Below, piece after piece: positions 35,801 to 47,026 of a stretch of DNA of 64,000 nucleotides (position 1 is its first letter; each line of letters opens with the position of its first letter). A program made the position numbers and the translations under genes. The stretch covers positions 1 to 64,000 of the forward strand of contig JAANDG010000306.1 in assembly GCA_036852015.1 (NCBI GenBank), given 5' to 3'. The notes below the pieces were generated by a model, which was not told the DNA's origin, ran no database searches, and saw nothing but the letters and a program-made list of their open reading frames with translations. The stretch comes from Pelodera strongyloides. Lineage: Eukaryota; Nematoda; Chromadorea; Rhabditida; Rhabditidae.

Positions 35801-38800
35801 GTGCCAGGCTGCACATGCGCAGGTAAGTGTGCCGCATCCAAATGAGTTCGTTAGCTTCAAAGGCGTGGTGCGGTAAGTGGCTGTAAGTGCTATTCGCTTA
35901 GCAACAGAAACGACACTATCATGGAAAAATGTAAAAATAATTTGCGAGATAATAACTGCACATTGTGGTTAAAAACACTCTACTGCGACTGTGATTAGTA
36001 TGTACAATATTTTTACAATGTCACTAAGGTTGAAGATCAGTAGAGGCTAATGTATAATTTCCTAGGCTTCCCAGAAATAACGAAATATAGAAACTATCCC
36101 TACCTTTCACAACAAGTCCGCATAACCGATAAGATACATTATCTTATCCTGTTTTATTTTTATTTACTCGTACTATTATATCTTAATGGCTTCACTATTG
36201 CTTTCCCTTTTCTTTAATTTTCCACTACTTACCAAATTAAAGCATCATGCAACCTGGAAATAAAATATTATTGTTATTATCCCTATCCCTGGGGGAGGAG
36301 GTACTGTACCTTGACAATGATGGCCGAGCCCCCTGACGACGTGATATAAATGAGCGACACCCAGATGATTAGGCCAACGACGAGTCCCGTAGTTGAGGCC
36401 ACCGCGCTCACTTTATCAGTCTCGCCGAGCAGATGGTAATACCTGAACCATTAAATGGTATGACACGTGGTTTTGGAACATGTCCCGCTCGGTATTTTGT
36501 GTGCATTTCAGTGCCATTCTGGGCGACTTTTCTCCCCTCGCTATCTCTCTCTCTCTCTATCTATCTCTCTATCTCTCTCTCTCTCTCTATCTATCTCTCT
36601 ATCTCTCTCTCTCTTTGTTCCTGTCTCACCACTCCTCCTTCTGTATCTCCCATATACCTATACTGTCTACACATTATTTCTCTCGCCATCATGATAAATC
36701 AGTTGTCGTCACAAAGAAAATACTGTATTTCTAGCAAATAACAACTCACAAAAACTGATATAGCGGAAAGCTTCTCGGCGCGTTGATCGCGTGTTCTTGC
36801 GCCCATTCGGCGGCCGAATTCCTAATCCACGGCATATTCTCCACGCAATCGGACATGTAGAACACCTCACCCGCGGCGCAAGCGCGCTCCAATGCCGAGC
36901 ATTCTGAAATGGGTGTGCGGCACTAAAGCGGCGCAGGTTTGAACGCCCCTATCGAATTCGATCGAGGCGTTTATGTGGGTGCGCGGCGTTAAAGCGGCGC
37001 AGGTTTGAACGCCTCTATCGAATCCGATCGAGGCGTTTCTGTTTGAAAAAAAAAAACGTAAACTGTGCTGCAAACGCCTCACAAAAAGTTTATAAATAAG
37101 TAAATATGATATGGTTTTGGACGCGCTCCTGGCCTCTGCTCATTTAATGAATTTTTCTACAGTCGTCTGAGGTCTGAGCGGATTAGACGTGTTTCTGCAC
37201 TAAAAAAATCTTGTTTGACGATTTAAATCTCAAGAATGATCGATCACCCACTTTTTCCTCGTCACCCCGCGGTTTCAAAGTTGTCCCCACCACTAGGTGC
37301 ATTCTAGGGGTGCGTTAGATCCGAGAAGAAATGGGTGGTTTCGAGAGACGTTATGGCAAGTTAGCTTTACTTTTTCTCACCTTGATCATTGTATGTGTTA
37401 ATGCAGCGATCGTACTCTCGATTACCAACTGAATCTTGGATACTTGCCATAAAGAGGCCTGGAATATGATAAAAGTATGTTTAATCGTGTATATGCCAAG
37501 ATTGTTGGTCATTATGAATAGTTTATTGATACTACATCGAAACATACGCACTCAAAAGGTGCCCTAAGACGAATGTGCTTCACAACAGTTCCTACTAACA
37601 AGGGTCCAAATGACAAGGGACCAAACAACAAGGAACAAGGGTCCAAACTCGTCATTTATAAATTCGTCGTTTCCCTGAGATTTACAGCTCGCGCGCACCT
37701 CACATACGAATAACTAGTTTCTGTAGACGGTTACTATTAGTGCAATATATGATAGCCTTAGAAAATCATTGAGTGAAGTAATAGTATACTTGCCGACGCT
37801 TTGCACAGCGTGCGGGAACAGTGTGGTGAGCGTGAGGTAGCTCAATAGTGTGGATGTGATGCCAAGGCCTGCAAAATTAAATTAGCAATCTACCATATAC
37901 CGTAGTTTTCATCCCCTACGACATGACCTGTGACCTAGGCCCTATGACCTATGACCTAACCTATGACCTACAACCTATGATAGGGGAAAAAGATCGAAAA
38001 TGGAAAGGTACAGTAGAACCAGTTTTGAATAAGAGCTATATCATAGAAACTATAGGATCGTGTTTTCGTATAGAGTATACGTAAATTGCGGATTCCGTTT
38101 CACTGTTAGCTGCATTACCGAGACGATAATCTTGGAGGAGAATCTAAGTGTAAATTCACAAAAAAAACTTCAATTAACCTCCAAACGCAGGTGCCATCCT
38201 ATTAAAGACAGCATAAGGAGCGAGGGAGGCGTACTGTCCGATGCTCAGCTCCATGTACTGGGCGGGCATACCAATCAGCAACATCACGAACACAGTTGGA
38301 ATAAGAACCCGAGCTGGAAGACGGCTTTTAAAGCGGAATGACACGTGTTTTGTAAAGCTTATACTGGACGACTGCACCAGAAGTATTATATGCAAATTGT
38401 GTTGAGTTCGGTGCCGGAAAAGGCACAGAATGTTCAAAATGTGCAACACTAGTGAAAATTTGAAACAAACTCACGTCCGTACTTGATGTATAGGTACATA
38501 AATGACGACAGTACTTCAGTTCCACAAAGTAGAACCTGCTTTAGAACGGCCGAATGTACAAAGTTGGAATACAACGCACGCCGCGGGAGGTAGCGAGAGA
38601 GAAGACCCAATGTCAACTGGAAAGTTTAGGAATTTAGTGAAAGAACGAGATAGTTTAGTTTAATAGGTAATATCTTATTATATAAAAGAGTAACTGTAGC
38701 GTAATTTGCACACCGACGTGCGTTACGGAAATGCAAATTTTCGACGATAATTCCGCGTGTTCGGGTATAAAAAGAGTTTCGCAGCTCAATATCGAAGTAT

Positions 38801-39472
38801 GCTTATGCAATTGTTTCCTATTATGTGAATTCTTATGTTACGTTTGAAACTTTGTATATAAGTATGCCCATGCTATAAACCAATCATATTTCCGTATGTC
38901 GCCTCAAGCGGGGTGAGCCGGCTGGTATTGACATATTTCACAAACTGGCAAATAGATACCGTAAGGTAAGTTTCTTTACTCAATAATCCTTCTCCTCGTC
39001 TTCCTCAATTTCGAGAAAGTCAATATCCGTGGAATCAGACGAAGAGTCGACTGAAAGAAACAGTATTAGAAACCAACCAACCCAAGCCTTGTTGCAGCTC
39101 TATCGCGGGATGTCCGCCACGCCGTGGCACACGCTCATTTCTTGCGCGGTGGCTATTCGAAGAATTCACATTGTATTCCAATTGCTGTGGTGATGGTTTT
39201 TACTCTTAGCAGTGTAGCCTAGAGGTTCTCAGGTGTTAACACAGGCCCAAATTTGAGAAATAACCGCGATCAGTGGCCGTATTCACCAACACGCAGGGAA
39301 CCCTCCCTAGGCTCATGTGGGGTCTGAATCTATTCTGCTCTCGCACTCTCTATGCACTGTTTAGCTCCCTGGGGAGGCCAGGGAGGGCTCCCTGCGTGTT
39401 GGTGAATACGGCCTCTGGCTGCTCTACAAACGTACCGACATCATCATCGTGTTTTGGTTCCTCATCAGCCAT
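29864..39472 (-). CDS. SLC6 (sodium:neurotransmitter symporter) family member, divergent, 18 exons with in-frame TGA
   Basis: In coding order: 39436-39472, 38980-39050, 38475-38616, 38179-38313, 37794-37868, 37381-37458, 36750-36903, 36310-36442, 35560-35745, 34615-34694, 34154-34263, 33102-33238, 32615-32746, 32334-32408, 31800-31847, 31400-31489, 30789-30899, 29864-29998. All phases join to 643 codons. TM2 reads PTVFVMLLIGMPAQYMELS followed by IGQYA. The TM6 region reads MWIDTTIHVLNHLGVGEGVW. Extracellular loop 2 has CVENMPWI. TM12 leads to FEPVRLLWGPRKK near the C-terminus. The acidic N-terminus (MADEEPKHDDD) is cytosolic. TM1 lacks the usual NVWRFP signature and TM8 lacks the usual sodium-site residues, so transport is uncertain. 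Codon 36, the last codon of exon 2, is TGA. Introns after exons 5, 9 and 17 fit only GC donors. Exon 15 (48 bp) is the least certain. Family membership is secure; the substrate is unknown. Confidence 0.82.
30013..30430. repeat. 420-bp palindromic element, copy 2 (SLC6 last intron)
   Basis: Same ends and core as 28488-28907. It starts 15 bases from the last exon's acceptor. Confidence 0.9.
30918..31258. repeat. (TTTCTC)n hexanucleotide tract, about 340 bp (SLC6 intron)
   Basis: Almost pure CTTTCT repeats, flanked by CT-only tracts, in intron 30900-31399. The sense RNA is (GAGAAA)n. Lys/Glu and Lys/Arg frames through it are artefacts. Confidence 0.95.
31917..32125 (+). mobile_element. tRNA-like SINE-like copy 3 (most complete)
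   Basis: An A-box-like TGGTCCAATGACTAGCGCG and a B box GGTTCGAGTCT spaced about 35 bases apart, followed by a non-tRNA body (CCCGGCGAGGGAATCATGGGC, CGAGCAATTTGTCATCTGG, GGAACAAGCCATG) shared with the 27.3 and 29.2 kb fragments. Confidence 0.65.
33251..33669. repeat. 420-bp palindromic element, copy 3 (SLC6 intron)
   Basis: Same family. It starts 12 bases from the 3' splice site of the exon at 33102-33238. Confidence 0.9.
34250..34545. repeat. 36-37-bp minisatellite, about 8 units (SLC6 intron)
   Basis: The unit reads ACACTTGTCATGACACAATC then ACTGCAATTATCTGGTG, with shorter variants. The first unit overlaps the splice acceptor of the exon at 34154-34263. Confidence 0.92.
34776..34796. repeat. 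Interstitial telomere repeat, (GGCTTA)3
   Basis: GGCTTAGGCTTAGGCTTAGG equals the nematode telomere unit TTAGGC. Confidence 0.75.
35021..35470. repeat. Nested TGGGGTTTCC palindromes (SLC6 intron)
   Basis: The outer ends are TTGGGGTTTCCATGTATG and ATACTTGGAAACTCCAT. An inner palindrome at about 35083-35365 has TGGGGTCTCGATGTATG and CATACATCGAGACCCCA. Confidence 0.75.
36540..36620. repeat. (CT)n / CTATCT microsatellite (SLC6 intron)
   Basis: CTCTCTCTATCTATCT repeated twice. Confidence 0.9.
37916..37982. repeat. CCTATGA short tandem repeat (SLC6 intron)
   Basis: GACCTATGACCTA units of 7-10 bases, about 8 imperfect copies. Confidence 0.75.
38980..38982 (-). other. In-frame TGA at the last codon of SLC6 exon 2
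   Basis: Exon 2 ends GAT TAT TGA before donor GTAAAG, and exon 3 resumes in phase 0 with TTG ACA TTG GGT. Every downstream exon is open. The TGA therefore interrupts an otherwise intact gene. It could be a nonsense allele (for example from TGG), a recently dead gene, read-through, a sequence error, or a wrong local splice model. Confidence 0.6.
39271..39418. repeat. GGCCGTATTCACCAACA palindromic element (SLC6 intron 1)
   Basis: CAGTGGCCGTATTCACCAAC and GTTGGTGAATACGGCCTCTG ends, with inverted AGGGAACCCTCCC arms. It lies 17 bases from exon 1. Confidence 0.88.
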
Positions 39473-40339
39473 TGTTCTCCAATTTTACAAGAACTTGTAT
39501 GATTCTAGGATTTAGATGTTTTCAAGATTTACATATTCAAAATTCGCACTAACGATAATTTATTCATTTTACGCTAATTGTGGTTGGAAGTCAGACATGG
39601 TATGCGTTGGTATTACCGTATCGCGTATAATTTAAGTCTGAAAATCTGATCCCTAGCTCCTCCAACATATTTATCTTATCTTTTCTAGCGTGAAAAATAA
39701 AGTTTTTGATCCAATATTTGGTTCTATGGTTCATTCATATATGAAAAATCCATAGGATTACTAACGTAACACAGGTCCTTTATTAGCTGCCAGCCTAAAA
39801 AGCCAAACTACCACCGTAGTTTAGATTGTTGACACAGGGAAAATACGACGAATAGTGTAGCAGCGTATTTTTTTTTTTGAATAATTCTTTCCTTTGTAAA
39901 TTTTCTTCTAAAATGAGTAATTCGTTCAGTGAAAACCGAACTAAAACGGAACAATATGGTTACACTTGCTGACCGAATGACCCGGCACTTCCGTCTTGAG
40001 CTATTATGCCGTTTTTCCTGTGCTAAAGTGATGTTGTGTTCATTCGTATCACTCCAAGGTTTCACATGATATGCGTACTTCTTTATTGTTTGTAAGGTTT
40101 ATATGAATCTATGCGCACTCTTCTTTTGTCTCTGTTGCTCGTAGTGTATCCAGATTCAGCTCTGCCATGTTTCTGTATTGTCTGTTCTTTTTTTTGGATG
40201 AAGCGCCCTTTGTGTAAGCCGCGTTTATCCGAACGGCGATGTGTGTTGGCGTTGTTTCTTTTCGCTACAATCATATTTTTCATTGTTGTGTGTGGAAAAA
40301 CTTCGTTTTAATGAATGTTCTTTCAGAGAGGATATCAGT
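39473..40339. other. Shared divergent promoter region, SLC6 and elongin C
   Basis: About 870 bp between the two start codons; I see no gene or palindrome. It is presumed to hold both promoters. Confidence 0.4.
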
Positions 40340-41890
40340 ATGGGCGACGACCAGTTTGTGCGTTTGATCAGCAGCGACGGTCATGTGTTCATTATCAAGA
40401 AGGAACTCGCTCTGATTTCAGGAACGATTAAGGTAGGCTCAGCTTAGGACCTTTATTTTCCCTTTTTTTTATGGTTCTACTCAATCTAAAGGCACCCGAG
40501 TGTGGGCCGGCTTACAATTAGTATATTCGATCTTTTATGATTTTATGCACAGCATTGTGTTGTTGTACTTGCTCGAGGTGTTTACTTAAATTTTCGAAAC
40601 ACGTTTACCATTGTTAAAGGGAATATGTAGGCCCTTTTTGAAGTTAAGCTGTATTAATAGAATGTTGGTAAATTGTCTACAATACACAAAGTTGTTGCAT
40701 AGTCGGAAATCGTAAAGGATTTAAATTCGCCGTAAAACGCTAACTTTTGATTGACATATTCGCTTTAAAGTAAATCACAATGCGGATGTTGCTATCGTAG
40801 GATCGGTAACGTGCCGTAATCATCTATGTAATTGTAATGAACGATAACAACGGATGAACGGATATACATTATATTTCAATTATAAGCCGTTTCGGTATTT
40901 ACAACCTTAGTGTATTGCAGGCAATGTTGAGTGGACCTGGATCATTTTCCGAACAGCAAAACAACGAGGTCAACTTCCGTGAAATCCCCTCTCATGTGCT
41001 GCAAAAAGTGTGCCACTACTTTGCATACAAGGTATTTTTTGTTGATTCATTTCCATTTCAATGTTCACGACAATTGGCGATTAACGGATTAAAGCGAAAT
41101 TCCGATATTAAGTTCATTAATAACTGCATAACTGCGAATGCCGCATGTGATCTGAATAGATGACCGTAAATAGAATAAATCAAGTGGCGGCATACAGGCT
41201 CGGACGCATTCTAAGTTCTAAGGGCGCATTCGGGTTTCGGGCACTTGCCAAAAACGAAATCGGCAAAATTCCCATTCTAGTTAAGTCATCTTGAAAACAT
41301 TTCGTACATTAGCATTAGCGAATCCCGAACGGAAATTTTGTCGATTTTGATTTCTTCGGAAATCTCACCCCGCGCGCGTCCTAAGCCGTATTACAAAGTT
41401 TCTCGTATCACCCAGTTCGCATTGCTAGTTTCATTCTCGTTTGATCAATTGTTCATTGATCGATTTGATCAATTAAATTTACCTTATGACTTATGAGCTA
41501 TTACTTGCCTAAACCACAAGTATAATGGACATTATTATGCTATGATCCATTTGAGGACATAAAACACAATACACAACACGTGAAGGGCCATATCAAACAA
41601 ATCTTCATATTACGGTTTCTCGGGTCCACTTTTATTGCTGCACATAATCAATTTTTGGCTCTATCCAAGAATAGGCGGCTTTAGCAAATTTCAGGCGGCC
41701 TTAGAGGCCAGGCGGCGCATGATGTGAAGAAGCACTAGTGACTTTTGACAGTATTGTTTGCTTTATTTTCAACTGTATATTGTATTTTCAGGCTCGTTAC
41801 ACAAATTCGGCGTCGGAAATTCCAGACTTTCCGATTGCACCTGAAGTCGCACTTGAGCTGCTTATGACGGCAAACTTCTTGGATTGTTAA
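40340..41890 (+). CDS. elc-1: Elongin C, 3 exons
   Basis: Exons 40340-40432, 40921-41031 and 41792-41890 give 100 codons plus TAA. The product matches elongin C over its whole BTB/POZ (Skp1-like) fold: it starts at [20 protein letters not shown], continues with [34 protein letters not shown] and [20 protein letters not shown], and ends in NFLDC. Elongin C pairs with elongin B and links BC-box receptors such as VHL to cullin-2 ubiquitin ligases, and also belongs to the elongin transcription complex (established knowledge). Compared with the human protein only the short N-terminal extension is missing. A TTTCAG acceptor at 40326 sits 13 bases before the AUG. It is divergent from the SLC6 gene, with about 870 bp between the two start codons. 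I cannot tell whether it is the elc-1 or elc-2 orthologue. Confidence 0.95.
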
Positions 41891-42028
41891 CAATTCGGAT
41901 CTCGGTTTCCTGGTATTGGTATCTTACATTTTATTTTTTATTTATTTATTTTACAAGCTGGTGATTCCCCTAACTTTAGTTGCATATGCCATACTATAAT
42001 GTTTCAAAGTACTTTATAATGTCATCAG

Positions 42029-42227
42029 TTAAAGCGAAATGCCGGCCAGTATTTGAAACGCATCGTGGATAACTGAATGCTTACGTATTTATGCTGGTTT
42101 GCTCGAATTTAGCTCGTTTTTTTATTCTAAATTATGTTCCTTTGCATAAGTTGCAAGTTGCATAAGGATGCTAGATGCTGGTGTGTTCGATGCGTTTCAA
42201 AAACCTGCCGGTATTTCTCTTTAAGAT
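42029..42227. repeat. GCGAAATACCGGCCGG element 5
   Basis: TTAAAGCGAAATGCCGGCCA on the left and CTGCCGGTATTTCTCTTTAA on the right, downstream of elongin C. Confidence 0.85.
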
Positions 42228-43395
42228 ACATTGGACTGTTTCTACTCTAACTCGGGCACACTGGCCCAATTTAACATGATTTGATTAATTTATGAATATT
42301 AGCGGGTGTTATACCTATTAGCTGTGACGTTATGCATAACCACTATATAACTCTTAGGATAGGGATAGAATAACTATTGTCTCACAATACTGAATTACTG
42401 ATACTTCTATAACTACTTTTATTTGGGATTATATAAAGTTTGAAGTAAATTTCCGATCTTGAAGCGTGGTTCTTAGTTCTTACTGTCTTAACTGATTACA
42501 ATTTAATTTCGTTCCCCATCATGATCGTTAGTTATATTAAATTATTAACATATCATAATATTTATGCGCACACCCGAAATAACGTGGCTTTGTCAAATAA
42601 CACCTAACACCCGCAATCGCAAACCTAACAGTATTTGTGAAACTAGACTAAAGCACCTCAATAATATATGATAGGTGACAAGGTGACAAATCATAGGGAG
42701 CTGCAAATCTGAATAGCTTTGACAATTGCCGTCTAGCTGTAACATGAAGTCAATTTTACTTACTTTAGTTCAGTATACGCTTGTTGGGAACTGTTGGGTA
42801 GAATCTAATTGGACAAAATTTATGCGTTACTGTCGTTGCATTTTGGATGTGCGTAATGAACGTTATGCTTTCCTTGTCACAATGCTTCATTGTACTTTCT
42901 TCAAAGTTTGTGGAGATTAATTAGCGGAACCCTAAATATTTGTTTAAAACTCTTTTGCTACAATTTCTTTCTCTCGCGCAGATTTGTATGCCTGTTGTAC
43001 CATAAATGTGTCTGTTGTAAATTTGTGTATATGTATTTTCAGTGTGCCTGAATTCGGTATTATGGGATGGAATGTACTGTGTGCGTAACGCGTACATGCA
43101 TATAAATGTTCACAACAGGGAAATTGGGGAATGTATTCGTATTCATTTAAACTAAGATTTGTATTATAATATTTATGCATTAGTAAGATTACTCAATTGA
43201 TTATCTATGTGATTTATTATTGGCTATTCCTTGAGTTATATATTATGTGTTTTAGTTAGGGAAGTGGTTTTGTTGTGGGGAATGGTAATAGTGTATATTC
43301 ATGGTGAATCCATGGGGAAATACTCAATTCACTAAAAAAACGCTTATTTGATAATACCCGATTATGGTATGGATCATGGGCTTCTAGTTGGGTCC

Positions 43396-43541
43396 TGAGG
43401 CCGTATTCACCAACAGGCAGGGAATCCTCACTGGCCTCGAACTAAGAGTCCTTAGGGAGTACGAGAGCAGAATATATTCAGAGCGCTCGTGAGCCGAGGG
43501 AGGGCTCTCTGTGTGTTGGTCTGTTGGTGAATACGGCCTCT
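43396..43541. repeat. GGCCGTATTCACCAACA palindromic element
   Basis: GAGGCCGTATTCACCAACAG and GTTGGTGAATACGGCCTC ends, same family as 39271-39418. Confidence 0.88.
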
Positions 43542-43569
43542 GTCCATCATATTTAGTTCACTTTTCATC

Positions 43570-43995
43570 TATAGCTGCCGGTGGGATGAAAATATCCTCT
43601 GCGGTAGACACGGGCACGGTGATAAACTGATTAGAAGTTTTATTGTGTAATAATCGGGTTTTATATGATGGATTTAATACTGTTTATTTCTTTAAAAAAA
43701 AGAAATGTATTTGTAGGCGGTAGGCACGGGCACGGGATAAACTGATTAGAAGTGTTTATTGTGTAATAACCGGGTTTTATATGATGGGTTTTTAGTTTAT
43801 ATTTGAAGATATACTGTTTATTTCTTAAAAAAAAGAAATATATTTGTAGGCGGTAGACTCGGACACTGTGTTAAAAAGATTAGAAGTGTTTATTGTGTAA
43901 TAATCGGGTTTTATTCGGGTTTTATATGTTGGCCGCCGGTGGGACCACAATATCCTCTGCGGTAGGCACGGCGATATCCTTGGGGTGCATACGGG
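43570..43995. repeat. Tandem duplication of the LRR-like gene 3' end, about 3 copies
   Basis: GCGGTAG..CACGGGCAC, GATTAGAAGTGTTTATTGTG and CGGGTTTTATATGATG recur, with the TTAGAAG marker near 43629, 43745 and 43880. The unit (about 115-135 bp) includes the end of the coding exon, the stop region and the AATAAA signal (as TTTATTGTG on the plus strand). Confidence 0.8.
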
Positions 43996-46979
43996 TTTCC
44001 AAGGGCGTGAACTTGTCTCTCTCGTCCATCCTGCAAGAATTTAATCATTAAATAAAATATTTGGCCCTATAAGGGAGGGTTTCGGATGCGGAAAGGAAAC
44101 ATCGCCTGAAAGCCTTGTCGGTTACGGTAGCCTTAGCGCGTAGCTTTTGCGAATACTGTACTTAATGAATTTTCGTCATGGAGTAAAGTTGTAATCTGAA
44201 AATTGAGCTTAAAGGTGTCCTTACTTGGCCTGGACTTCATTGTGGAGTGTCTTAACCTTGATGACCACAGTGCTGAAGAATTCGCGGATCTGCTTGAGGG
44301 TGGCGTCGAGGTCGAAGTTCTGGTACTTCTCCTGGAAGTTAAAGCGGTATGACACGTGTTTTGAAGACAACGGCATTTCCAAGTTTTATATGGAAATTGG
44401 GTTCGGTGCAAGAAATTCCCATAAGCGCAAGTGAATTTGCGTATGTGTGCTATCTCTCTGGTGCTAAGGCTAATGAAGTAAGGTAAATAAAGTAAGGAGT
44501 TTCTTTTAGGGAAGCTACTCTAGTTTTTCTACTAACGTTTCGTAAAATCTCAAGATCCTTTCTTTCATGAGCAGGAAATTCAGTCGTGTAAAGCTTTGTG
44601 GCTCCGAGAGAAAACTTTTGTGTTATCAAACACTTTTCATATTTTATTTACCTTGATCACCTCCCACAGCTGTAGGACGTATTCGTGCAGCTTTTTGTAG
44701 TGACGCTCAGCTTGGCACGACACGTCACAGTTCTGAAGGAAATTCATTTAATTTGGTATAATTGGTGAATCTATGGATTGCGCGCCGCAACCGTTTCGCT
44801 TACAAAAATGCCGTCCCGCATCACGCAAAGACATACAGTAATATTTGTAGGTGATTTGATAATAAACTCCAGGTAATGAATATCACAGTGCTTGTTTTTT
44901 TTTCTTGATATCTTTGCGCTAGAATAATGTTTTTTAAAGCGAAATACCGGCCGGTTTTTGAAACGCATCGTGGATAACTGAATTCTTAAGTATTTATGCT
45001 AATTTACTCCAATTTAGCTCGATTTTTTATTGCATAGGAATGCTCGTGTACTCGATGTGTTTCAAAAGCCGGCCGGTATTTCGCTTTAAAATGGGAACTT
45101 GAAACTGCTGCGCACCTTGGTCGGCCTATACATGTGTGGCACACGGCTGATCGCGGAAACGTTCTTATCGCAATCAGAGATGATCTTGATCTGAAAATAG
45201 GTCTTTTATATAAACGCTAAAAAAACTTACTTTGTGCTAACTCGGACGAAGCCGTTACGAAAGCCGTTACGCAATTGATGGAAGTTACACGAACGAGTAA
45301 TCTAAGGTATAAACCTGTAATACACATGATATTTTACCTCATTGTAGTTGTTCACAGTTTCACAGTCAAAGTTGGGGTTACGTTCGACGTCAATAGCCTG
45401 CAAATGCAAATTTATGTAAAAATGTGTAAGAAAAAAAATCGATAGAAATCGATAAAAATCGATAAAAATACGATAAAAATCGATAAAATCGATAAAAATC
45501 GATAAAATAAAAAGTAAGATAAAAATCGATAAAAAGGCCTTGAGGCTTATGCCGACGTAAAAATAAACTAATTGTAGGGGTAATTCTGTAACTAAAGCTA
45601 ACGTGGCAAGTTCGCAATATCCTAAAAACGCGGCACAAGAGCGGAATCATCATCAGCAGCAAGCGCTGTGTCAGTTGTTTACCTTCAAATCGGGAAATCT
45701 GTTGAGAAGCACGTCCTCGTCAGGAAGAACACGGATGTCGTTATAAGTCAGACCGATTATCGGGAAACCACGGAGACGCTTGCCAGCGGAAGGAAGCGCT
45801 GAAAGTGATATTCATTACAAAGAGAATGACCGGTGCGCCGCCTACAAAAAAAAAACAGTGGGTCCAGGTTCTGAGGCAAGCCCATACGGCATTTTGTGGA
45901 TTGTGTGTACGCATACTGGACAATTTTCCGACGCCTAGCAAAGGTGGGCACTGAGTAAAATTTGCCTACAATACTAGGGCCCACACCAGGCACACCACCA
46001 GATCCACCACGCCTACACACTGGGCCCATACCAGGCACACCACCAGATACGTTTCACAAATCGTGTCCCATAACGCTTAGCCTGAAGACACCGGGTAATT
46101 TTTAACCTTCAAGTTGTCTACTCTGTCCAGATCATATCCGTTATGAAGATCAATAAATCAATTGCAAGAATTGCAAGTCAATTGGACACTGGGAGCATTT
46201 TGTTTGCCTGTTTTTCAATCTTGTTTTGTAAAAGTGATGCCGTCATTGAACGTGGCAGGTGGCCCGGAGCGAAAAAAAAGAAGAAGAAATTGTTGGCAAT
46301 TTGAGGACCGGAAATCGAGCAAGTAAATTGCTGTTATCATATGCCTTGTCTGGCCGTTCCCCGGGGAAGGTAACTTTTGATAACCGGGGAAAATGGTGTA
46401 TGAGGGTAGGGGTACCCAGGGGAACAATTCTTTACATTCAGTAAGCAGGGGGAAAATGGTTTACCTAGCCTCGTCCTCTGTCCATCATGACAGTGAACCA
46501 CTTCATCTTCAGTGTCACACTCGCATTGGTCAAGGCAGTCGAACACATAAGCTGAAAATATTCAAATTTTAAAGCGAAATACCGGCCGTATCTTGAACCA
46601 CAAATCTTAGCACACAGATCAGCATTCTTATGCGATCCTTGTAAAATGCAAATGCAACTTAATAAATCTGACAATAAAAAATCGATTGCGCTTAAATTCG
46701 AAGAATTGGCGAATTCAGTCGTCCACGGTGCGTTTCCAAAACGCCTGAAACTGGTATTTCGCTTTAAGTTCATAAATATCCTAATAACCATACATATATA
46801 GAAAATTGTCAAGCTCTTGTAAAAAATCGCAAATTTTTTTCCCGTAAAGACTACGGTATCGCGACTTTGAAAGTTGTCTGAAATGTGCCTTGCCTTAGGA
46901 ACACAAAAATAAAAAAGGAAGAAAACCCACCATTAGCCAAAGCAATTGCGGCGATAATTAAAAAACCGGTCTTGAGCAT
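43922..46979 (-). CDS. Secreted protein with LRR N-cap-like region and helical C-terminal half, 8 exons
   Basis: In coding order: 46931-46979, 46465-46551, 45683-45798, 45338-45397, 45116-45190, 44652-44732, 44225-44331, 43922-44030. They give 227 codons plus TAA. The signal peptide is MLKTGFLIIAAIALANA. The mature N-terminus CLDQCECDTEDEVVHC resembles a Cys-rich LRR cap. It is followed by about one leucine-rich turn (IIGLTYNDIRVLP) and FPDLKAIDVERNPNFDC, the usual end of a short LRR block. Two further Cys pairs follow, then an amphipathic helical stretch (about 145-195) and a Pro/acidic tail. I do not recognise the family and assign no function. Codon use is biased (CTC, AAG, GTC, GAG), which suggests high expression. 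A TATAAAA about 40 bases before the AUG supports that. No obvious trans-splice acceptor is present. Confidence 0.85.
44934..45090. repeat. GCGAAATACCGGCCGG element 6 (LRR-like gene intron)
   Basis: TTTAAAGCGAAATACCGGCC and GGCCGGTATTTCGCTTTAAA perfect ends; it ends 25 bases from the exon at 45116. Confidence 0.92.
45438..45535. repeat. AATCGATAAA tandem repeat (LRR-like gene intron)
   Basis: About eight copies of a 9-11-base unit GATAAAAATC. Confidence 0.9.
46568..46768. repeat. GCGAAATACCGGCCGG element 7 (LRR-like gene intron 1)
   Basis: TTTTAAAGCGAAATACCGGC and GGTATTTCGCTTTAA ends. Confidence 0.85.
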
Positions 46980-47019
46980 TTTTGTTGAGTTTGTTTGATT
47001 AGGGAAAACTGAGTTCTCA

Positions 47020-47026
47020 TTTTATA
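47020..47026 (-). promoter_or_regulatory. TATA box of the secreted LRR-like gene
   Basis: TATAAAA on the minus strand lies about 41-47 bases upstream of the AUG. The leader contains no acceptor-like AG, so conventional transcription initiation close to the gene is likely. Confidence 0.5.

Larger units (their letters stand above)
41891..43560. other. Convergent intergenic region, elongin C and LRR-like genes
   Basis: It contains palindromic elements at 42029-42227 and 43396-43541. The rest is AT-rich without a supported gene. Confidence 0.5.
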
